From NCBI RefSeq assembly GCF_001184025.1, contig NZ_BBYG01000020.1:62001-126000 (forward strand): DNA of 64,000 bases, in the 5' to 3' direction. The notes below the pieces were generated by a model, which made no database searches, was not told where the DNA came from, and saw only the letters and a list, made by a program, of their open reading frames with translations. Below, one piece after another: positions 1 to 8,282 of the stretch. The position numbers and the translations under genes are program-made. Each line of letters opens with the position of its first letter. Position 1 is the first letter of the stretch. Source of the stretch: Streptomyces maremycinicus (GTDB lineage Bacteria; Actinomycetota; Actinomycetes; Streptomycetales; Streptomycetaceae).

Positions 1-552
1 CCCTTCGACTCACCGGCCGCCCGCGCCCTCTGGCGGGCGTACTACACCGAGGTCAGCGACCGCTACTACCTGCTGCACGAAGGGCGCAGGACCGATCCGG
101 CCGAGCTGGAGCGGGGGGTCGTCGACCACACCGGTGCCGAACTCGCCCCGCCCGGTGGGCGGTTGCTCGTCGGCCGGTACGGCGGTGAGCCGGCCGGCAC
201 CGCGGGCGTACGGCTGAGGGACGCCGGCACCGCCGAGCTCACCCGGGTCTTCGTGCTGCCGGAGCTGCGCGGCAGGGGCGGCGCCGCGCTGCTCGTCCGG
301 GGCGCCGAGGACGCCGCCCGCGCGCTCGGCGCGACCCGGATGATCCTCGACACCCGCGACGACCTCGTCGAGGCCCGAGCCCTGTACGCGCGGCTGGGTT
401 ACACGGAGACCGAGCCGCACAACGCGGACCCGTACGCCGACCACTGGTTGGCCAGGTCGCTCGGGCAGGGGGCCAGCGGGGCGCCGGGGCAGGGGACCAT
501 CGGCGCGCAGGGGCAGCGGACCAGCGGGTCGCCGGGGCAGGGGGTCAGCTGA
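1..552 (+). CDS. GNAT-family N-acetyltransferase (5' end cut by window)
   Basis: The frame is open from base 1, so the true start lies upstream. About 183 codons are visible, ending in TGA at 550-552. The middle of the protein has the GNAT acetyl-CoA site: a beta strand reading TRVFVLPELRGRGG (R/Q-x-x-G-x-G/A type P-loop), followed by a helix and then ARALYARLGYTETEP, the usual C-terminal GNAT motif. The substrate cannot be told. The C-terminal tail is an odd 8-residue repeat (unit like QGASGAPG) encoded by a 24-bp tandem repeat. The gene converges on the MFS transporter gene and the two overlap by 8 bp. Confidence 0.85.
   Translation, partial: PFDSPAARALWRAYYTEVSDRYYLLHEGRRTDPAELERGVVDHTGAELAPPGGRLLVGRYGGEPAGTAGVRLRDAGTAELTRVFVLPELRGRGGAALLVRGAEDAARALGATRMILDTRDDLVEARALYARLGYTETEPHNADPYADHWLARSLGQGASGAPGQGTIGAQGQRTSGSPGQGVS
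466..549. repeat. 24-bp tandem repeat, about 3.5 copies, in the GNAT 3' end
   Basis: Units start at 466, 490, 514 and 538 and each begins CAG followed by G-rich sequence. In the GNAT frame they encode QGASGAPG, QGTIGAQG, QRTSGSPG and QGVS before the stop. The convergent MFS gene also stops inside the last unit (545-547). Confidence 0.8.
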
Positions 553-2590
553 GCCGGTGGTCGGGCACCACCCGCCCGCCGTGCGGCTGTTCGCGGTCCG
601 AGCCGCACAGCTCGCTGTTCAGCTCCTTGACGAGCTGGACGAGGTCGGTGGGCCGGTCCGGGCCCCACCAGTCGCCGAGCAGTTCGGCGAGCGACTCCTC
701 GCGGACCTCGGCGAGCCGCTCGGCGACCTCGCGGCCCTCGTCGGTCAGCACCATGTCGAGACCCTCGCGCGCGGCGAGCCCACGGCCCTCGACCTGCCGG
801 ACGGCCTCGATGATCACCGGCAGCGGGACGGTGGTGCGTTCGGCCAGCACCGCCGGTTCGACACGGCCGCAGCGTTTGATCCGCAGCAGCAGCCAGCTCG
901 ACGCCGGAAGGAGGTCCTGGCCGGCCCGGGCGGCGATCTTCCGGTAGATCTCGCGGCGGCCCTCGCGGGTGCCGAGGACGGACAGCGCCCGGCACACCTC
1001 GTCGTAGGAGGACCGTTCCACCGGGTTGCTGGCGAGGGTCTCCGTCACGTCGGGCGCGGTGACCGAGGCGCGCAGCGGGTCCTCCTTGAGGAACCACGCC
1101 AGGACGAAGCCGACGAGGGCGACGGGGGCGGCGTACAGGAAGACGTCGGTGATGGCGGACGCGTACGCGTGCAGGGCCTGGGGACGCACGGTGGACGGCA
1201 GCTCGGCGATGCCCCGCGGGTCGGACTCGAGTCCGTCCACCGAGACCCCGGACGGGAGCCGCACGCCCCGGAAGGCGTCCGTGAGCTTGTCCCCGAGACG
1301 GCCCGAGAAGATCGTGCCGAAGATCGCGACGCCGAAGGAGGCGCCGATCGAGCGGAAGAAGGTCGCGCCGGAGGTGGCGACGCCGAGGTCCTCGTAGGCG
1401 ACGGCGTTCTGCACGATCAGCACCAGCACCTGCATGACCAGGCCGAGACCGAGCCCGAACACGAAGAAGCAGGCGCTCATCGCGCCCGTGGAGCTGTGCT
1501 CGTCGAGCCGGTGCAGGAGGAGCAGGCCGAGCGTGGTGACGCCGGTGCCGAGGACCGGGAACACCTTCCAGCGGCCGGTGCGGCTGACGATCTGTCCGGA
1601 GGCGGTGGACGCGAGCAGCAGGCCGGCCACCATCGGCAGCATGTGCACGCCCGACAGGGTCGGTGAGACGCCCTGCACCACCTGGAGGAAGGTCGGCAGG
1701 TAGGTCATCGCGCCGAACATCGCGAAGCCGACGATGAAGCTGATCACCGCGGAGAGGGTGAAGGTGCGGACGCGGAACAGCTTCAGGGGGAGCACCGGTT
1801 CGGCCGCCCGCCGTTCGACGGCCACGAAGGCCACGGCCAGCAGGACGCCCACCACCGCCAGGGCGACGATCTGCGGCGAGGCCCAGTCCCAGGTGGTGCC
1901 GCCGAGCGAGGCCACCAGGACCAGGCAGGTGGCGACCGCGGCGATGAGGAAGGTGCCGAGGTAGTCGATGACGTGCCGGGCCGACCTGCGCGGGATGTGC
2001 AGCGCGGTCGCGATGACGGCGAGGGCGACGACACCGACGGGCAGGTTGACGTAGAACACCCAGCGCCAGCTCAGATGCTCGGTGAACAGGCCGCCCAGCA
2101 GCGGGCCGAGGACGCTCGTGGCGCCGAACACCGCGCCGAACAGGCCCTGGTAGCGACCGCGGTCGCGCGGCGGGACGAGGTCGCCGACGATGGCCATCGA
2201 CAGCACCATCAGGCCGCCGCCGCCCAGTCCCTGGAGTGCGCGGAAGGCGATCAACTGCGGCATGTTTTGCGCCATTCCGCACAGCGCCGAGCCGATCAGG
2301 AAGATGACGATCGCGGTCTGGAACAGCCTTTTGCGCCCGTACTGGTCACCGAGTTTGCCCCACAGCGGGGTCGCGGCCGTCGACGCGAGCAGATACGCGG
2401 TGACCACCCACGACAGGTGCTCCATACCACCGAGCTCGCTGACGATCGTGGGCAGGGCGGTCGACACGATCGTCTGGTCCAGGGCCGCGAGCAGCATGCC
2501 GAGCAGGAGGGCGCCGATGGACACGAGGACGTTTCCGGACACGTGTTCCTCACGCGGATCCGCCGCCCTGCTGTGCGCGTCCAAGACCAT
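545..2590 (-). CDS. MFS multidrug exporter (DHA2/EmrB-QacA type) with C-terminal winged-helix domain
   Basis: This 681-aa inner-membrane protein looks like a proton-driven drug antiporter with 14 transmembrane segments. Early motifs include LDQTIVSTALPTI in TM1 and GKLGDQYGRK in the TM2-3 loop (motif A). The start was placed at the ATG at 2590 because GGAGG lies 5 bases before it; longer upstream frames are non-coding in character. After the last membrane segment comes an extra soluble region of about 150 residues, beginning near LKEDPLRASV. It contains a MarR-like winged-helix pattern (LPASSWLLLRIKRCG, then a recognition-helix-like stretch and LTDEGREVAERL). Ordinary DHA2 exporters are about 500 aa and lack this. 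It diverges from the PG-binding protein gene. Confidence 0.88.
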   Translation of the reverse strand: MVLDAHSRAADPREEHVSGNVLVSIGALLLGMLLAALDQTIVSTALPTIVSELGGMEHLSWVVTAYLLASTAATPLWGKLGDQYGRKRLFQTAIVIFLIGSALCGMAQNMPQLIAFRALQGLGGGGLMVLSMAIVGDLVPPRDRGRYQGLFGAVFGATSVLGPLLGGLFTEHLSWRWVFYVNLPVGVVALAVIATALHIPRRSARHVIDYLGTFLIAAVATCLVLVASLGGTTWDWASPQIVALAVVGVLLAVAFVAVERRAAEPVLPLKLFRVRTFTLSAVISFIVGFAMFGAMTYLPTFLQVVQGVSPTLSGVHMLPMVAGLLLASTASGQIVSRTGRWKVFPVLGTGVTTLGLLLLHRLDEHSSTGAMSACFFVFGLGLGLVMQVLVLIVQNAVAYEDLGVATSGATFFRSIGASFGVAIFGTIFSGRLGDKLTDAFRGVRLPSGVSVDGLESDPRGIAELPSTVRPQALHAYASAITDVFLYAAPVALVGFVLAWFLKEDPLRASVTAPDVTETLASNPVERSSYDEVCRALSVLGTREGRREIYRKIAARAGQDLLPASSWLLLRIKRCGRVEPAVLAERTTVPLPVIIEAVRQVEGRGLAAREGLDMVLTDEGREVAERLAEVREESLAELLGDWWGPDRPTDLVQLVKELNSELCGSDREQPHGGRVVPDHRLS

Positions 2591-2673
2591 GGATGCCTCC
2601 CGAGGCTGTGGTGACCCCCTCCATCGTGATCGGTGTGACCCGTTATGGCCTCTCGAGTCCTGTTGCGCCCTGA

Positions 2674-2690
2674 CGGAATACGACATTCCG
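2674..2690. promoter_or_regulatory. Inverted repeat CGGAAT-N5-ATTCCG in a divergent intergenic region
   Basis: Six-base perfect arms separated by five bases lie between the MFS gene (start 2590, minus) and the gene starting at 2744 (plus). A CATAAT hexamer, possibly a -10 for the plus gene, lies near 2720. The position suits an operator, but no regulator is identified. Confidence 0.4.
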
Positions 2691-2743
2691 GGGGCCGCGG
2701 GCGGCGAGGCGTGTGAAGGATCTGCATAATCTCTGGAGTTTGA

Positions 2744-3961
2744 ATGGGGAGGGACGAACACGTGATCGATCCGACGGGGCACCAGGGGCGCTCGGGGCAG
2801 CAGGGGCTGCCGTGCCCGGAGTGCGGAGCGCTCCGCGCGCTCGACAACACCCCGTCCTGCGCCTGCGCCCGGCGCGCCTCCGAGGCCCAGCGCGACACGC
2901 GCACGACGGAGGCGGCCGCCGCGGAGGACTTCGATCCGTTGCGTATACGGCCCTACGTCGAGCTGGGAACCGACGCCGGGGGCGAGCCCGGCGGCAGGAT
3001 CGGCGACCAGACCGGCGACGGGACGACGGGCGTGGCGGGGAACGAGCCCCAGGGCCGCCCCGGGAGCCCCTCCGGCCCCACCGACGTGACCATGCCGCTC
3101 CCGGCCGTGCCGGGCGTTCCGGGTGTTCCGGGTGTTCCGGGTGTTCCGGGCGGGGCTGCCGTGCCAGGTGTTCCGGCCGACGCGACGATGCCCCTGCGCG
3201 CCGTGCACCCGGCCGGCCCGGCGCCCGACAGGACGGCGGCGCTGCCCACTCCCCTGATGTCGTCCGCCTCCGAGCCCAGCACGACCGATCTGAGCCTGTT
3301 CGAGGCGGCGGACGCCGACGTCCTACACCCCGACGACGAGGAGCCGGACCGCCCGCGCCGCCGCACGCTGCTGATCGCGACGACCGCGGCCGTCGTCGCC
3401 GTGGTGGCGGCGGCCGGTTTCGCCTCCGGGCTGTTCACCTACGAGAAGCCGACGCGGGACGGGGCGGCGCCCCAGGATGTGCGGGCGGCCGTGCCCGACG
3501 TCTCGACCAGCGCCGCCTCGGCATCGGCCTCGCCGAGTCGCTCGGCGTCCCCGTCGGCCTCCGAGGCCTCGCCGTCGCCCTCGGAGAGCGAGAGCCCGTC
3601 GCCCTCGGCTTCGGAGTCGACCGCCTCGCCCTCGGCGTCCCCGTCGGCGGACGCCGGACAGGCCACGCCGACCGCCCGCGTGACCGGCTCCCTGGCGCCC
3701 GGCGACGGGACGGACGACGAGGACGACCCCGGCGAGGCGGTCGTGCTGCGACGCGGCGACAAGGGCGCCGAGGTGACCGAACTCCAGCTGCGGCTGCACC
3801 AGCTGTTCCTCTACAACGGCGAGGCCGACGGCACGTTCAGCGGCCAGGTCGAGGACGCCCTGCGCAACTACCAGTGGTCGCGGGGCACGACGGGAGACGG
3901 CATGGGCGTCTACGGACCGCTGACCCGGGCCCGCCTGGAGTCGGAGACGGCGGAGCCGTAG
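2744..3961 (+). CDS. Membrane-anchored peptidoglycan-binding-domain protein
   Basis: This is a 405-aa protein whose ATG is preceded by GGAG at good spacing. Residues 24-41 hold a small Cys-rich zinc-ribbon-like motif (CPEC...CAC). Residues 100-150 are Gly/Pro-rich with a GVP repeat. One membrane segment lies at about 208-226 (IATTAAVVAVVAAAG), followed by a Ser/Pro/Glu-rich linker at 255-305. Residues 334-400 form a peptidoglycan_binding_1 domain (LRRGDKGAEVTELQLRL...ADGTFSGQVEDALRNYQ). The topology suggests a cytoplasmic N-terminus, a wall-spanning linker and a C-terminal wall-binding domain. No catalytic domain is visible, so the role may be structural or sensory. Confidence 0.82.
   Translation: MGRDEHVIDPTGHQGRSGQQGLPCPECGALRALDNTPSCACARRASEAQRDTRTTEAAAAEDFDPLRIRPYVELGTDAGGEPGGRIGDQTGDGTTGVAGNEPQGRPGSPSGPTDVTMPLPAVPGVPGVPGVPGVPGGAAVPGVPADATMPLRAVHPAGPAPDRTAALPTPLMSSASEPSTTDLSLFEAADADVLHPDDEEPDRPRRRTLLIATTAAVVAVVAAAGFASGLFTYEKPTRDGAAPQDVRAAVPDVSTSAASASASPSRSASPSASEASPSPSESESPSPSASESTASPSASPSADAGQATPTARVTGSLAPGDGTDDEDDPGEAVVLRRGDKGAEVTELQLRLHQLFLYNGEADGTFSGQVEDALRNYQWSRGTTGDGMGVYGPLTRARLESETAEP
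3107..3151. repeat. 9-bp tandem repeat (five copies) encoding Gly-Val-Pro triplets
   Basis: The unit is GTTCCGGGT with small variations, in frame with the 2744 gene, and gives a collagen-like G-V-P run at residues 122-136. It is too short to form a collagen domain. It is probably a replication-slippage product in a disordered linker. Confidence 0.85.
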
Positions 3962-3973
3962 CCCCGCGGCGCC

Positions 3974-4621
3974 TCACGCCACGTGGAGGCGCACCCCGGA
4001 CCCGTCCGGCTCCACCCGGACCTGCCGCAGATCACGGACCACCGCGTCGGGTCCGTGCACGGCCGCCCGGGGCCCGACGCCCACGACCCGCATCCCGGCG
4101 GCCCGGCCGGCCGCTATGCCCGCTCCGGAGTCCTCGAACACCACACAGTCGGCCGGGGCGATCCCCAGCTCGGCCGCGCCCTTCAGGAAGCCCTCGGGGT
4201 CCGGCTTGCTCGCGCCGACCGCCTCCGCCGTGACGCGCACGTCCGGGAGCGGCAGTCCGGCCGCGGCCATCCGGGCCGTCGACAGCGGCCCGTCCGCCGA
4301 GGTGACCAGCGCGTGCGGCACACCCCGCAGGGAGGCGAGGAACTCCGGCGCGCCGGGCACCGGAACGACGCCGTCCATGTCGACGGTCTCCTCCGCGAGC
4401 ATCCGCGCGTTGTCGGCGTGGTTCAGGTGCACAGGCCGGCTGGGCAGCAGCACGGCCATCGAGGCGTAGCCCTGACGGCCGTGGACGACCTTCATCACCT
4501 CGTCGCCGTCGAGCCCGTGCGCGTCGGCCCAGCGTCGCCAGACCCGCTCCACGACGGTGTCGGAGTTCACGAGGGTGCCGTCCATGTCGAGCAGGAGGGC
4601 GCGGGCGGTCAGGACCGGCAT
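3974..4621 (-). CDS. HAD-superfamily sugar-phosphatase-like hydrolase
   Basis: This 215-aa protein of HAD subfamily IA starts at the ATG at 4621, which has GGAG six bases upstream; a longer frame to 4714 lacks coding character. Motif I is LLLDMDGTLVNSD, with the nucleophile and acid/base Asp pair. Motif II is the T/S in ALVTSADG. Motif III is the Lys in SKPDPEGF. Motif IV is FEDSGAGIAAG. This pattern is shared with small-molecule phosphatases of the YfbT/YniC kind that act on sugar or polyol phosphates, but the substrate is not predictable. It is convergent with the preceding gene, only 12 bp apart. Confidence 0.88.
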   Translation of the reverse strand: MPVLTARALLLDMDGTLVNSDTVVERVWRRWADAHGLDGDEVMKVVHGRQGYASMAVLLPSRPVHLNHADNARMLAEETVDMDGVVPVPGAPEFLASLRGVPHALVTSADGPLSTARMAAAGLPLPDVRVTAEAVGASKPDPEGFLKGAAELGIAPADCVVFEDSGAGIAAGRAAGMRVVGVGPRAAVHGPDAVVRDLRQVRVEPDGSGVRLHVA

Positions 4622-4785
4622 CAGCAGCTCCAGGTAGGAAGAGACAAGGCGGCCCCGCCCGCCGGTCAGGGAAAACGGACGGGAGCCACTTTGTTTCTCT
4701 ACGGTACAAAACAATGCGGGTCCACCGCCACCCCGGGCCGCGAGGCTGGGTGAGCGTTCACCCGCCGTTCAGCTCGGCCCCGGCC

Positions 4786-5367
4786 TCAGCCGGCGATCGC
4801 CTCCCACAGGCTCCACACGCCGAGGGCCAGCATCAGCAGGGCCGCGATCTGCGTGATCAGCTTGAGCGGCACCCGCTTCATCAGCGCCTTTCCACCGACG
4901 ATGCCGAGTCCGGCCACCGCCCACAGCGCCAGCACCGCACCCAGTCCGACCGAGAGCGGATCGTCGTAGCGGGCGGCGAGGTTCGCCGTCATGATCTGGG
5001 TGAGATCGCCGAACTCGGCGACGAGGATCAGCATGAAGCCCGCGCCGGCGACCTTCCAGAAGGACTGGTTCTCCGGCCGCCGGACCTCCTCCTCGCCCTC
5101 GTCCTTCTTCAGCAGCAGCACCGCCGCGCCACCCAGGAACAGGACACCGGTCAGCGCGTGCACGAGCTGCTGCGGGAGGAGGGTCAGCACGCTGCCCGCC
5201 GCGACGGCCAGCGCGACATGCAGCGCGAAGGCGGCGGCGACCCCGGCGAAGACGTACGAGGCGCGGTAGCGGGTGCCGAGGACGAGGCCGGCGAGCGCGG
5301 TCTTGTCCGGCAGCTCGGCCAGGAAGACGACGCCGAAGACGAGCGCCGTCACGGTGGTGCTGATCAA
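4786..5367 (-). CDS. GDT1/UPF0016 (TMEM165) family cation exporter, likely Mn2+
   Basis: This 193-aa integral membrane protein has six hydrophobic segments arranged as two homologous halves. Each half carries the family signature region (normally E-x-G-D-K/R-T/S): AELPDKTALA near residue 18 and AEFGDLTQIM near residue 119. A charged cytoplasmic loop (KKDEGEEEVRRPENQ) joins the halves. Bacterial relatives such as MneA/MneP-type exporters remove excess Mn2+. The Mn2+ riboswitch in its 5' leader (5482-5592) supports that role here. Both signatures deviate slightly: Pro replaces Gly in the first, and Leu replaces the basic residue in the second. Confidence 0.88.
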   Translation of the reverse strand: MISTTVTALVFGVVFLAELPDKTALAGLVLGTRYRASYVFAGVAAAFALHVALAVAAGSVLTLLPQQLVHALTGVLFLGGAAVLLLKKDEGEEEVRRPENQSFWKVAGAGFMLILVAEFGDLTQIMTANLAARYDDPLSVGLGAVLALWAVAGLGIVGGKALMKRVPLKLITQIAALLMLALGVWSLWEAIAG

Positions 5368-5481
5368 GGTTCCTCAATCGGTCGGGGCCGCCCCACCGAG
5401 AGTCCTGAGCCCTTCAGGAGAAAAGACACCTCGGCACGGCAGCACACATGTCATCCCTGCCGTGGGGCACGGATGTGCACT

Positions 5482-5592
5482 GCTTGCCGAAGGTCTCGCT
5501 GGCCGACCCTGTGACGGGCCTGCCTCCGGGCGCCGGCTCAGACGAGCTGAGCAGTATGTCGACGGTCCGGCGAAGAGCTACTCCCCTTCTGC
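5482..5592 (-). promoter_or_regulatory. yybP-ykoY type Mn2+ riboswitch in the leader of the GDT1 exporter gene
   Basis: On the minus strand the leader begins with AAGGGGAGTAGCTC (5588-5575), the conserved 5' loop of this class. It continues with CGTCGACATACTG and ends with GCGAGACCTTCGGC (5499-5486), the conserved 3' loop plus P1 strand. GAAGG near the 5' end can pair with CCTTC near the 3' end to close P1. A good -10 hexamer, TACAAT, lies just upstream (5605-5600), placing transcription start near 5593. The remaining leader of about 115 bases before the ATG at 5367 would hold the expression platform. The class senses Mn2+ and usually turns on Mn exporters. Confidence 0.85.
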
Positions 5593-5627
5593 GTTCCCCA
5601 TTGTACGAGATCGTTCTGCCATAAACC

Positions 5628-5656
5628 TTGTCGTGTCATGCACACGTCACTAACTT
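5628..5656 (+). promoter_or_regulatory. Candidate promoter for the secreted HNH nuclease gene
   Basis: TTGTCG (5628-5633) and TAACTT (5651-5656) are separated by 17 bases. The gene starts at 5745 with its own Shine-Dalgarno sequence, which leaves an untranslated leader of about 80 bases. The 377-base space between 5367 and 5745 thus holds this promoter and the riboswitch on the other strand. Confidence 0.45.
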
Positions 5657-5744
5657 CTCACCGGGCGCACATCTCCCCGCAACGTGCGGCCGCGAGCATT
5701 CCCACGCTCGCGCTCCAACACCCCGCCTCCCCCATGGAGTTCGC

Positions 5745-6389
5745 ATGTCGAAGTTCTACGCGCGTGGACGGCTGAGCATACTCGCCGCCCTCACCGGCCT
5801 CATAGCCTCGGTCGGGCTGCTCAACTCCCCGACCGCCTCCGCCGCCCTCCCCACCCCGGTCAGCGCCGCGACCGCGCGGACCTACCTCGCCTCGCTCACC
5901 GTGGCGACCGAGGTCCGCACCGGCTACAGCCGTGACCTCTTCCCGCACTGGATCACCATCTCCGGCACCTGCAACACCCGGGAGACGGTCCTCAAGCGGG
6001 ACGGTACGAACGTCGTCACCAGCTCCGCCTGCGCCGCCACCAGCGGCAGCTGGTTCTCCCCCTACGACGGCGCCACCTGGACCGCCGCCGCCGATGTCGA
6101 CATCGACCACATGGTCCCGCTCGCCGAGGCCTGGGACTCCGGGGCCCGCAACTGGACCACCGCCCAGCGCCAGGCCTTCGCCAACGACCTCACCCGCCCG
6201 CAGCTCATCGCCGTCACGGACAACGTGAACCAGTCCAAGGGCGACCAGGACCCGGCCGAGTGGATGCCGTCGGTCACCTCGTACCGCTGCACCTACGTCC
6301 GCGCGTGGGTCCAGGTCAAGTACTACTACGGCCTGTCGGTGGACTCCGCCGAGAAGAGCGCGCTCACCGGCTACCTGGCGAGCTGCTGA
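5745..6389 (+). CDS. Secreted HNH-type nuclease (DUF1524 / GmrSD C-terminal-like)
   Basis: This 214-aa protein has an N-terminal signal peptide with Arg/Lys residues, a hydrophobic core (LSILAALTGLIASVGLL) and a likely AxA cleavage site near residue 33. The mature part carries a His-Asn-His-type core: DIDHMVPLAEAWDSG at 119-133 and VTDNVNQSKGDQDP at 158-171. Four cysteines (76, 96, 182, 214) may form disulfides, as expected outside the cell. The ATG at 5745 was chosen because GGAG precedes it; a longer frame from 5628 would hide the signal peptide. Probably an extracellular DNase for nutrient recovery. Confidence 0.88.
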   Translation: MSKFYARGRLSILAALTGLIASVGLLNSPTASAALPTPVSAATARTYLASLTVATEVRTGYSRDLFPHWITISGTCNTRETVLKRDGTNVVTSSACAATSGSWFSPYDGATWTAAADVDIDHMVPLAEAWDSGARNWTTAQRQAFANDLTRPQLIAVTDNVNQSKGDQDPAEWMPSVTSYRCTYVRAWVQVKYYYGLSVDSAEKSALTGYLASC

Positions 6390-6478
6390 TCGACTCGTGA
6401 CCGGGGCGATCTCGCGGGGATCTCCCCACTCCCCTCCGTCGTTCCGTACCGTACGGGGCGACGGAGGAGGGCGATCTC

Positions 6479-8143
6479 GTGACCGAACTGCGGCTGGGAC
6501 CACTGCTGAGGTACGCCGACGGCTCGACGGCGACCGTATGGATCGAGGCGAGCCGACCGTGCGCCACCGAGGTGCGCTGCGCGGACGGGGCGGGCGGCAC
6601 CGCCCACACCTTCCAGGTGGCGGGCCACCACTACGCCCTTGTCCAGGTGACGGGCCTGACGGCGGGCACCGCCACGGGGTACGAGGTGTTCCTCGACGGC
6701 GCCCGGGTGTGGCCGCTGCCCGACTCCCCCTTCCCGCCCTCGGAGATCCGCACCCCCGCCGCGGCCGACGCCGGCGCGGACGGTGACGGGGACGGTGGCG
6801 GTGAAGAGGTCCGGGTGGCGTTCGGCTCCTGCCGCTGGGCGGCACCCCCGGCCGGCGGGCACGACCCCGTGGGTCCCGACGCCCTGGACAGCCTGGCCGC
6901 CCGCCTGGCCGCCGATCCGGCGGCCGAGCGGCCCGACGTCCTGCTGCTGCTGGGCGACCAGGTCTACGCCGACGAGGTCTCCGACGCGACCAAGGAGCGG
7001 ATCTCCGCCCGGCGCGGCCTCGCCGACGCGCCGGGGGCCGAGGTCGCGGACTACGAGGAGTACACCTGGCTCTACTACGAGTCCTGGCTCGACCCCGAGG
7101 TGCGCTGGCTGCTGTCCACCGTGCCCAGCTGCATGGTCTTCGACGACCACGACGTCATCGACGACTGGAACACCTCCGCCTCCTGGCTGGCCGACATGCG
7201 GGGCACGCCCTGGTGGCGCGAGCGGCTGCTGAGCGGCCTGATGTCGTACTGGGTGCACCAGCACCTCGGGAACCTCTCCCCGGCCGAGCTGGCCACCGAC
7301 CCGCTCTACGCCGCCGTGCGCGAGGCCCCCGACGGCACCGACGCGCTGCGCGCCTTCGCCTGCCGCGCCGACGCGGACCCCGCGTCCGTGCGCTGGAGCT
7401 ACCGGCGCGACTTCGGGCGGGTGCGGCTGCTGATGGTGGACAGCAGGGCGGCGCGGGTCCTCGCCGAGGGTGAGCGCGCGATGCTCCACCCTGGCGAGCT
7501 GTCCTGGCTGCGCGAACAGGCCCTCGACGATCCCGGCTCCTTCGACCACCTGCTCCTGGGCACCTCGCTGCCCTGGCTGCTGCCGCACCTGGTGCACGAC
7601 GCCGAGGAGTGGGACGCGGCGCTGAGCCGGGGCGAGCGCGGGGAGCGCTGGGCCCGCGTCGGGGAGAAGGTGCGGCGGGGGGCGGACCTGGAGCACTGGG
7701 CGGCCTTCCCGGAGTCCTTCGCGCAGTTGGCGGCGCTGATCGCCGAGACCGGTACGGGAGCGGGGGCACCGGCGAGCGTGCTGGTGCTCTCCGGGGACGT
7801 GCACCACGCGTACGTGGCCGAGCCGTACTGGCACGACGGAAGCGGTCCCGACGCGCGGGTGCTCCAGCTCACCTGCTCCCCCGTGCACAACTCGGTCCCG
7901 CTGTCGATCCGGGTGGGCTTCCGCTTCGGCTGGAGCGCCGTGGCCCGGGCGCTCGGCCGCCGGCTCCGCCGGCACGGCCGCTGCCCCCGGCCGCCGGTCG
8001 GCTGGCGCAAGAAGGGCGGGCCGTGGTTCGGCAACCAGCTCATGTTCCTCACCCTGCGCGGGCGTTCGGCCCGGCTGCGGCTGGAGCAGGCGCAGGAGGA
8101 CGGGTCGCTCACGACGGTACGGGAGTCCGACCTGACGTCCTGA
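6479..8143 (+). CDS. PhoD-like metallophosphoesterase
   Basis: A GTG start at 6479 follows GGAGGAGG. The 554-aa protein opens with a beta-rich Fn3-like domain (to about residue 95), then a metallophosphatase domain. Metal-site motifs are FGSCRW, LLLGDQVYADE, VFDDHDVIDDWN, and the C-terminal LSGDVHHAYVAEP. The family includes alkaline phosphatase/phosphodiesterase PhoD. Unlike exported PhoD, no Tat signal or hydrophobic leader is seen, so the enzyme is probably cytoplasmic. It is followed by the FAD-binding protein gene 139 bp downstream on the same strand. Confidence 0.85.
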   Translation: MTELRLGPLLRYADGSTATVWIEASRPCATEVRCADGAGGTAHTFQVAGHHYALVQVTGLTAGTATGYEVFLDGARVWPLPDSPFPPSEIRTPAAADAGADGDGDGGGEEVRVAFGSCRWAAPPAGGHDPVGPDALDSLAARLAADPAAERPDVLLLLGDQVYADEVSDATKERISARRGLADAPGAEVADYEEYTWLYYESWLDPEVRWLLSTVPSCMVFDDHDVIDDWNTSASWLADMRGTPWWRERLLSGLMSYWVHQHLGNLSPAELATDPLYAAVREAPDGTDALRAFACRADADPASVRWSYRRDFGRVRLLMVDSRAARVLAEGERAMLHPGELSWLREQALDDPGSFDHLLLGTSLPWLLPHLVHDAEEWDAALSRGERGERWARVGEKVRRGADLEHWAAFPESFAQLAALIAETGTGAGAPASVLVLSGDVHHAYVAEPYWHDGSGPDARVLQLTCSPVHNSVPLSIRVGFRFGWSAVARALGRRLRRHGRCPRPPVGWRKKGGPWFGNQLMFLTLRGRSARLRLEQAQEDGSLTTVRESDLTS

Positions 8144-8282
8144 GGCGGGACAACCGGGGCGTCCGGGGCCCGCGTTGGCTTCCGGGACGACCGACGGCAT
8201 GATGAGGCGGACCGTCCGCTTCCACCGCGGGTTCCGCGGGCGGTCCGCTCCATCGCGCCCCACACGCCCGGGAGTCACCCTC

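Noticed and set aside
399..2282. Long open frame antisense to the MFS exporter gene
   Set aside because: Its product is Arg/Pro/Gly-rich without domain motifs, as expected from the mirror of a high-GC gene; the other strand gives a clear 14-segment transporter.
3107..3151. Collagen-like domain
   Set aside because: Only five Gly-x-y triplets; too short for a triple helix and best explained as a slippage repeat in a linker.
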